Assembly (NCBI RefSeq): GCF_016908325.1
Contig: NZ_JAFBDR010000021.1
Coordinates: 17,757 to 81,756 of the forward strand
Direction of reading: 5' to 3'
Source of the DNA: Aquibacillus albus
GTDB taxonomy: Bacteria; Bacillota; Bacilli; Bacillales; Amphibacillaceae
Length of the DNA stretch: 64,000 nucleotides
Part shown: piece after piece, positions 58,656 through 64,000 of the stretch
Position numbering within the stretch: the stretch's first letter is position 1
How the letters are laid out: every line of letters starts with the position of its first letter
The notes under the pieces: generated by a model
The model's input: only the letters and a program-made list of their open reading frames with translations
Databases searched by the model: none
What the model was told of the DNA's origin: nothing
Made by a program: the position numbers and the translations under genes

Positions 58656-59924
58656 ATGGATGTTTTATATATTTTAAATAGTTTATGGGTAATGATCGCT
58701 GCAGTATTAGTCATATTCATGATCGGTGGATTTATTTTACTAGAGGTTGGCTCTACTCGAATGAAAAATGCCGGACATATTGCTGGTAAAACCATATTTA
58801 CCTTTGGTATTGCTTCTATTGTGTTTTGGGCGCTAGGTTATGGCTTAATTTTTGGGGAAGGCGGCAACTTTTTTGTCGGATTTTCAGACTTTTTTTATTC
58901 TGGGTATGAAATAGAAGGGATTGGACTATCTACCCCTACATTCTTCTTATTTCAATTAGCTTTTGCTGGGATTTCATTAACAATTGCATTTGGTGGATTT
59001 GTTGAACGAGCAAAGCTTTCTCCTTATCTCATTTTTGCTGTTTTGTACAGCATATTGGTCTACCCGGTTATTGCTCATTGGATATGGGGTGGTGGATGGT
59101 TATCAGAACATGGGAAACAGGATTTTGCTGGTTCAACTGTTGTACACTTAACAGGAGCAATGGCCGCGCTAGCAGCAACAATAATTTTAAAGCCGAGAAT
59201 TGGAAAGTTTAATAAGGATGGAACTGCGAATAAAATCTATGGTCATAACCAAGTGTTTACTGCATTAGGTGTATTAATCCTTTGGGTTGGATGGTTTGGC
59301 TTTAATGCTGGTAGTACCTTGGGAGTTGATGGTGCCTTTTTTGGATTTGTTGCTTTAAATACAAATTTAGCTGCGGGGGCTGGAGCTGTTAGTGCATTGC
59401 TTATTTCTTTGGCGATGGATGGTAAGGCAGACATACCAACGATGCTCAATGGTGCACTGGCGGGGTTGGTTTCGATAACTGCATCTTGTGCTTTTGTAGA
59501 ACCAGGTGCAGCAATTTTGATTGGAATTATTGGGGGCGTAATTGTTTATTTCAGTATGATCTTTTTTGATAAAATGAAGGTTGATGACCCTATTTACGCT
59601 CTATCTGTTCATGGGGTTGCTGGTGTATGGGGGACGATATCAACTGGATTTTTTGCAACACCTGAGTTAGCAACGGTAGGTTTACCAGGCCTGTTTTACG
59701 GTGGTGGATTTACCCAACTCGGTGTTCAAATAATGGGGGTTTTTGTTTCGGGTTTATATGCGTTTGTTGCATCCTATATTATTTTGTTAGTCATGAATAA
59801 AGCCTTAAATAGATTACGTGTTACAGAGGAAGAGGAAATTATCGGTTTTGATGTAAGTGAGCACGGTGGTTATGGTTATCCTGAAGCATTTGATTCAAAA
59901 GACAATAATAAGTCAAGGTTCTAA
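58656..59924 (+). CDS. amt: Ammonium transporter Amt
   Basis: 422 residues, eleven spans expected. The Phe gate region, the twin pore histidines (YALSVHGVAGVWG and STVVHLTGAMAALAA) and GGWLSEHG are characteristic of Amt/MEP/Rh channels. The C-terminal tail ends DVSEHGGYGYPE, usual in Bacillaceae NrgA. In B. subtilis nrgA is followed by glnK (nrgB), the PII partner. Here no PII gene is present, and the next gene, four bases away, encodes a GlnD-like nucleotidyltransferase. AAAGGAG is twelve bases upstream, a long spacing. Confidence 0.93.
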   Translation: MDVLYILNSLWVMIAAVLVIFMIGGFILLEVGSTRMKNAGHIAGKTIFTFGIASIVFWALGYGLIFGEGGNFFVGFSDFFYSGYEIEGIGLSTPTFFLFQLAFAGISLTIAFGGFVERAKLSPYLIFAVLYSILVYPVIAHWIWGGGWLSEHGKQDFAGSTVVHLTGAMAALAATIILKPRIGKFNKDGTANKIYGHNQVFTALGVLILWVGWFGFNAGSTLGVDGAFFGFVALNTNLAAGAGAVSALLISLAMDGKADIPTMLNGALAGLVSITASCAFVEPGAAILIGIIGGVIVYFSMIFFDKMKVDDPIYALSVHGVAGVWGTISTGFFATPELATVGLPGLFYGGGFTQLGVQIMGVFVSGLYAFVASYIILLVMNKALNRLRVTEEEEIIGFDVSEHGGYGYPEAFDSKDNNKSRF

Positions 59925-59928
59925 ACGC

Positions 59929-60927
59929 ATGGAGCGTGAGTCGATGGATGGACATTGTAAAACTTATCAAGATTTAAAGAAATATCGTGATCAACACATT
60001 TTAGAACATGTATCAAGTAATGATGCGTTAAATCGCTTTCATGATTTTATATTGAAAAATGTTTTTGATATTGCGCTTCGGAGCATCATAGATGAATTCG
60101 GCTCTCCTCCTTGTGGATATACGTGGTTTGTAATGGGGAGTGCGGGTAGGTTTGAGCAAGCAGTCATTAGTGATCAGGACCATGGTTTGATATATGAAAA
60201 CGCAAATCATGAGTCGAAACTCTTTTTTGAAGCATTAGGAAAAGAAATAACAACTGGTTTGCACTTTGTGGGTTATCCGTATTGTGAAGGTAACATTATG
60301 AGTTCCAACCCTAAATGGTGCAAGTCAATCGAAGCGTGGGAACATCAAATAAAAACGTGGATGGAAAGTGATACATGGGAGTCAATTCGTTACTTGTTAA
60401 TGTTTTATGATGCAAGAGCTGTAGTAGGAAACAAAGAAGATGTGACCGTTTTAAAAGGAATCGTATGTAACTATATAGATGATCATCCTGAGTTTCTGCA
60501 GCGATTAATGGATAATACCATGCATCTAAAAAAGGCAATTGGTATATTTGGGCAGTTTATCGTAAAGAACCATGGACCGTATACGGGATCCATTCATCTT
60601 AAGGATACTTGTTTCTTTCCGTATATAAATGTGATGCGTTTGTTATCGATCAAAGAAAAAATAATGGAAACTTCTACGTTAGTACGTTTGAGTCATTTAT
60701 TAACATTTCCTCGGTATGATGAAGCGCTTGTTACGTTTGAAGAAAATTTCAAAAAATTATTAGAGTATCGAATGATGAATCATGAGGAAAAGAAGGAGTA
60801 TGATGATTTTCATTACCTTAAGATCAGTTTATTAACACCTGAACAGAAAAAAGAGCTAAAGCGCATTATAAAAGATGGAAAAAGGTTTCATCAGTACGTT
60901 CAGTGTGTCATTCGAAAAGGGTGCTAG
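59929..60927 (+). CDS. DUF294 (GlnD-like) nucleotidyltransferase
   Basis: 332 residues from ATG 59929; ATG 59944, with GGAG 9 bases upstream, is an alternative. The nucleotidyltransferase motif is VMGSAGRFEQAVISDQDHGLIY, with GS at 70-71 and Asp82/Asp84 as the metal-binding pair, followed by a DUF294 C-terminal helical domain. The domain is related to the uridylyltransferase half of GlnD. In other bacteria it is joined to CBS and cyclic-nucleotide-binding domains, which are absent here. It is 4 bases after amt and 3 bases before an exonuclease gene, so the three are one transcription unit. The target is unknown. Confidence 0.85.
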   Translation: MERESMDGHCKTYQDLKKYRDQHILEHVSSNDALNRFHDFILKNVFDIALRSIIDEFGSPPCGYTWFVMGSAGRFEQAVISDQDHGLIYENANHESKLFFEALGKEITTGLHFVGYPYCEGNIMSSNPKWCKSIEAWEHQIKTWMESDTWESIRYLLMFYDARAVVGNKEDVTVLKGIVCNYIDDHPEFLQRLMDNTMHLKKAIGIFGQFIVKNHGPYTGSIHLKDTCFFPYINVMRLLSIKEKIMETSTLVRLSHLLTFPRYDEALVTFEENFKKLLEYRMMNHEEKKEYDDFHYLKISLLTPEQKKELKRIIKDGKRFHQYVQCVIRKGC

Positions 60928-60930
60928 GAA

Positions 60931-61662
60931 ATGGGATTTGAGCAATTTATTCAATTCATGAAACAAGTACAAGGAAGGGTTGGTTCGGCTTTTTTTACTT
61001 CTTATCAATCGCAAATGAACCCGCAACATATTGCTTTATTAAGAGACTTGCATAATGAACTCAATGTAGAAAAAGATTTTACAACTCCTTTAGACAAGTT
61101 AAACGTCGTTGTGTTTGATTTAGAAACTACAGGTTTTTTTCCTGACCAAGGGGACAGCATCCTATCTATTGGTGGAATTAAAGTGAGAGGATCAAAAATA
61201 TTAGAGGATGAAACCTTTTATTCGTGCGTATTTCATGATGCCCAATTATCATCTGAGATTAAAGAATTAACCGGGCTTACCGACACCGATGTGAAACAAG
61301 CACCTTCACTTTCTGACGTTGTACATGAATTCTTTGGATTTATTCAAAAAGACACATTAGTTGCCCATCATGCAGCACATGAGAAAGGATTTATGCAAAA
61401 GGCAACATGGGAATTATATCGTACCCAGTTCCAGCATAGAATTGTAGATATCACATTCTTAATTAGACTTGCTGATCCAGATTTACCTTTACAGCTAGAT
61501 GATTGTTGTGAAAGGTGCGGTATACCAATTAAAAATCGTCATCACGCTTTAGGTGATGCAAAAATGACTGCGAAATTATGGAGTATTTACGTTGAAAAAT
61601 TACAAGCATTAGGCTATCAAACGTTACGAGATGTATATGAGGATGTTGCTAAAAAGACGTAG
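60931..61662 (+). CDS. DnaQ-like DEDDh 3'-5' exonuclease
   Basis: 243 residues. The exonuclease domain starts near residue 57: Exo I VVFDLETTGF (Asp63, Glu65), Exo II VAHHAAHEKGFM, where Glu151 replaces the usual Asp, and Exo III HHALGDA (His204/205, Asp209). An N-terminal helical extension of about 55 residues precedes it. It is not fused to a polymerase or helicase. Genes of this type often accompany DUF294 nucleotidyltransferases, which suggests they work on the same nucleotide or RNA product. AGGAA lies right before the ATG. Confidence 0.85.
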   Translation: MGFEQFIQFMKQVQGRVGSAFFTSYQSQMNPQHIALLRDLHNELNVEKDFTTPLDKLNVVVFDLETTGFFPDQGDSILSIGGIKVRGSKILEDETFYSCVFHDAQLSSEIKELTGLTDTDVKQAPSLSDVVHEFFGFIQKDTLVAHHAAHEKGFMQKATWELYRTQFQHRIVDITFLIRLADPDLPLQLDDCCERCGIPIKNRHHALGDAKMTAKLWSIYVEKLQALGYQTLRDVYEDVAKKT

Positions 61663-61860
61663 TATGTTATATCAACAAAAGATTTTCCATCTTGAGCTTT
61701 AGAAAGATTGTTTATTATCGTGGTTGGCTGGAGGGGGAATAGGTGTTAAACAGAGTCTGTATATAAATGGGATGGAGGAATTATTTGATAATATTCACGC
61801 CACTAAATGAGATTCACGTTCATTTATGTTATAGTTAAAGTAACTATAGGAGGTGTTTGT

Positions 61861-63255
61861 GTGGGTCGAACACAATTTTTGTTATATAATCAGCAAAAGC
61901 CAATGAAACTAAAGGCGGAAAAAGTTGCTCTGTATCGAAGAAGCCAAATAATCGAAGCCTACAGTGATAAGAATCAAGTTTATTATTTATTTTTCTATAA
62001 AAATCAATTACTTACAGCTACTAAAGCGACCAAGCTACGACGTCAATCTTTTATTGAGCATGCTTTTAAAAAAGGTATGTTGTTTAAAGCTCCGCATCCA
62101 TTTATCCAGGAATTACTTTCATCCAATGCCCCCTGCCACATTACACGTTTTGAACCTTTATTAACAAAACTGAAAAAGTTTTATACCCCACAGGAACAAG
62201 CGTTTATTCTAACTTTCTTTGATTCGTTTATTTCAAAAAAACAATTATTTAATGAGATAAAATCTGTTTATTATGATTATCGCAGAGAAGGGAAAATGTT
62301 TTTAAGCTATCAAATTATCCGTATCTTAAAGGACTTTGCGCCAAATAATAGTATGGTTAAACAGCTTTCTAATGATTTGGCATTTAAAAAGATTAGTGAT
62401 TTGTATGATGAAGAACCTGATAAATTGCTTGTCAAAGATCAATTATTTGCTGAAAAAATACTGTTTAATGATAAAGACAATGATGCTTCTTTTGAACAAT
62501 TAGTAGAAATTTATGAAAAGGATTCGAGCTGGTTGGATTTGATTGCACTGTATATAGATAAATTGTTAAAAAAACCAACCTCCAATTACTATAAGAAACT
62601 AAAGGAATTATTAGAACTTCACTTTGACGAACAAAACCAGATGTATTTATTAGAGTCGTTATCCCACCAATTATCCTCCTCATCACCTTTAAAAGTAGAA
62701 TTGTTTAATAAATATGTAAAAACTCATCATTTAAAAAAGATTGCTTCTATGATATCTGATGATGGATATCAGCTTAGTGAATTACAAACTCGCGATTTGG
62801 GAGAAAAATTAGAACACTTAGATGTAGAATCTGCATCGCATGACCCAGAAGCATTTCTTGCTGTGCTTAAACCTGTGATTGATTTATATCCTGATAAAGC
62901 TGATATGCTCCTAAAAAAATGTTTCATATCGTTACTGAAAGATCATGAAGTGACCTACATACAAAAATTATTGCATCCATTTCGAGAAAATCATGAAAAT
63001 CTTCAGGTCTTGAAAAAAATTGATAAGATGCAAATTATTGAAGAAGATTTAGATCAAATGCAAAGGCTCGGAGAATTATACTATGAATTTGAGGATTTAG
63101 ATAAAGCGATCGAATGCTTTAGTTGGGAAATGGAACTTAAACCAACTAATCCGAAACCTTTGCAATGGTTGTCTAAGGTATATCGGGATAAGGGAATGAA
63201 AGATGAATCAAATGCATATCAGCAGTTATGTATTAGTATGCAAAAGCAGGCATAA
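61861..63255 (+). CDS. TPR-repeat protein of unknown function
   Basis: 464 residues from GTG 61861, which has AGGAGGTG five bases upstream; the frame extends to 61807 without a site. The N-terminal 100 residues are basic and beta-rich (GRTQFLLYNQQKPMKLKAEKVALYRR). The rest is helical, ending with clear TPR units (MQRLGELYYEFEDLDKAIECFSWEMELKPTNPK). No enzyme motif or membrane span is seen. It is separated by about 200 bases from the amt operon and precedes the rRNA promoters, with its own terminator. Confidence 0.7.
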   Translation: MGRTQFLLYNQQKPMKLKAEKVALYRRSQIIEAYSDKNQVYYLFFYKNQLLTATKATKLRRQSFIEHAFKKGMLFKAPHPFIQELLSSNAPCHITRFEPLLTKLKKFYTPQEQAFILTFFDSFISKKQLFNEIKSVYYDYRREGKMFLSYQIIRILKDFAPNNSMVKQLSNDLAFKKISDLYDEEPDKLLVKDQLFAEKILFNDKDNDASFEQLVEIYEKDSSWLDLIALYIDKLLKKPTSNYYKKLKELLELHFDEQNQMYLLESLSHQLSSSSPLKVELFNKYVKTHHLKKIASMISDDGYQLSELQTRDLGEKLEHLDVESASHDPEAFLAVLKPVIDLYPDKADMLLKKCFISLLKDHEVTYIQKLLHPFRENHENLQVLKKIDKMQIIEEDLDQMQRLGELYYEFEDLDKAIECFSWEMELKPTNPKPLQWLSKVYRDKGMKDESNAYQQLCISMQKQA

Positions 63256-63305
63256 AAAGTTTTGGATTCAGTGCGTGCATTTTTAAAAGGATATTTTTAA
63301 TTGGA

Positions 63306-63342
63306 ACCATGTAGGCGTTTTAGGCTACATGGTTTATTTTTT
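63306..63342 (+). terminator. Terminator before the rRNA promoters
   Basis: ACCATGTAG (63306-63314) pairs with CTACATGGT (63325-63333), then TTATTTTTT. Confidence 0.88.
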
Positions 63343-63521
63343 GCGCGTTTAACTTCACCGGGACGTGGGAATCAAAATTAGAAACGCGCTTGGGCCTGTG
63401 ACTGCTCTGGAGACGTCTGCATAATTTGTAATTAATGTTTATGAATACATAGGTACAAAATTGTAATAGAGCTTGTATGTAAGGACTTTTCTTCGACTAT
63501 AATAATAATTGAATAAAGTTG

Positions 63522-63550
63522 TTGACTTATCTACTTTCTTGTAATAAAAT
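63522..63550 (+). promoter_or_regulatory. rrn promoter P1
   Basis: TTGACT (63522-63527), 17-base spacer, TAAAAT (63545-63550). Confidence 0.75.
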
Positions 63551-63704
63551 AAGTTTTGCTGTGATTCAACACCAATCGTTTTACTTCTGCGAAAGTGAAC
63601 AGCGGTAGAGTCTTATATTGAGGCAACTTAATTTTTGTTTAAAGGTTTAAAATGTTTTTCTTGAGGAAATGTTGTGAATCGAAACGAAATAGTTTTTGGA
63701 GCTA

Positions 63705-63733
63705 TTGACTTCCGCGAACGTGAATGTTATTTT
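63705..63733 (+). promoter_or_regulatory. rrn promoter-like unit with weak -10
   Basis: TTGACT (63705-63710), 17-base spacer beginning TCCGCGAA, TATTTT (63728-63733). Same layout as the two strong promoters after it, but with a poorer -10. Confidence 0.5.
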
Positions 63734-63768
63734 TTTATTGTCGCTGACAAAACGACGAAAAAGAATTG

Positions 63769-63797
63769 TTGACTTCTACGATTTTAAATGTTATGAT
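63769..63797 (+). promoter_or_regulatory. rrn promoter P2
   Basis: TTGACT (63769-63774), 17-base spacer beginning TCTACGA, TATGAT (63792-63797). Confidence 0.85.
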
Positions 63798-63853
63798 TGT
63801 TTATGTCGTTGCGAGATGGCGTAAACGAAATTTAAAATTCATTAAAAAAGTTG

Positions 63854-63882
63854 TTGACTTCCGCGAATGAACTTGTTATACT
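63854..63882 (+). promoter_or_regulatory. rrn promoter P3
   Basis: TTGACT (63854-63859), 17-base spacer beginning TCCGCGAA, TATACT (63877-63882). A G at 63889 is at the expected start distance, which would fit GTP-sensed initiation as in B. subtilis rrn operons. Confidence 0.9.
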
Positions 63883-63888
63883 GTAAAA

Positions 63889-64000
63889 GTTGTCGCGTTA
63901 AAGAACAACAAACATTTGATCTTTGAAAACTGAACAAAACAACCAGTATGTTAAGAAAGAAATGCTAGTCAAGTTATTGAGTAAGCAAACTCAACTTTAT
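63889..64000 (+). promoter_or_regulatory. 16S rRNA leader with boxA-like element
   Basis: Transcribed leader after P3. TGATCTTTGAAAAC (63917-63930) is the boxA-type antitermination signal typical of Bacillaceae rRNA leaders, followed by TGAACAAAAC and leader sequence that runs out of the window. The mature 16S rRNA gene is not reached. Confidence 0.88.

Noticed and set aside
63343..63521. Gene or RNA upstream of the rRNA promoters
   Set aside because: No frame of useful length and no structure that I can support; AT-rich spacer.

Overview
The window is low-GC Firmicute chromosome, most likely from a moderately halophilic or halotolerant Bacillaceae of the Oceanobacillus/Virgibacillus/Gracilibacillus type. 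Three things support this: strong Shine-Dalgarno sites, frequent TTG and GTG starts, and near-perfect gene order with the Bacillus subtilis yeaC-yeaD-yebA-guaA-pbuG-yebE-yebG-purE...purD-yerA-yerB-yerC-pcrB-pcrA-ligA-yerH-gatCAB-dgkB-rlmCD region. The genus is an inference from gene content. Nothing in the window is an insertion sequence, prophage, CRISPR array or tRNA; it is mostly core genome with small accessory insertions.

Layout. 1-3.5 kb: a ferric-hydroxamate type importer (ATPase cut by the window edge, lipoprotein, two permeases). 3.6-7.7 kb: a small hypothetical gene, a CNNM/CorC-type membrane protein, a KtrB/TrkH potassium channel subunit and a MOSC protein. 7.8-11.0 kb: the opuA glycine betaine ABC importer, an osmoprotection system that fits a salt-exposed lifestyle. 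11.2-15.6 kb: a MoxR ATPase / DUF58 / membrane transglutaminase operon. 15.7-22.1 kb: guaA and pbuG, each behind a guanine-class purine riboswitch, then a DAACS symporter with a CcpA cre-like site, an Hsp20 protein, and yebE/yebG. 22.1-35.4 kb: the purine operon purEKBCSQLFMNHD behind a PurR operator, a promoter, a guanine riboswitch and a terminator. 35.5-38.3 kb: accessory patch with a NERD protein, a 51-bp tandem repeat that reads as five 17-residue peptide repeats, a P1-family peptidase and a small membrane protein. 38.4-49.2 kb: yerA, yerB, yerC, an oxidoreductase, pcrB, pcrA, ligA and camS. 49.3-54.0 kb: an XRE/TPR regulator, then gatCAB. 54.3-58.3 kb: dagK, rlmCD and a NarK-like transporter. 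58.6-63.3 kb: an ammonium transporter in a tight operon with a GlnD-like nucleotidyltransferase and a DnaQ-like exonuclease, then a TPR protein. 63.4-64.0 kb: tandem promoters and the leader of an rRNA operon whose 16S gene begins just beyond the window.

The purine genes act as one regulated system. PurR operators with the same geometry lie just upstream of the pbuG and purE promoters, and three guanine aptamers sense guanine or hypoxanthine upstream of GMP synthase, the purine permease and the de novo operon. The pbuG aptamer has a broken P1 helix and no clear terminator, so it departs from the other two. The points most worth a second look are that aptamer, the 51-bp tandem repeat gene, the amt-DUF294-exonuclease operon, and an intergenic element ending in GACTTTTTGAACAACC that recurs just upstream of several genes.
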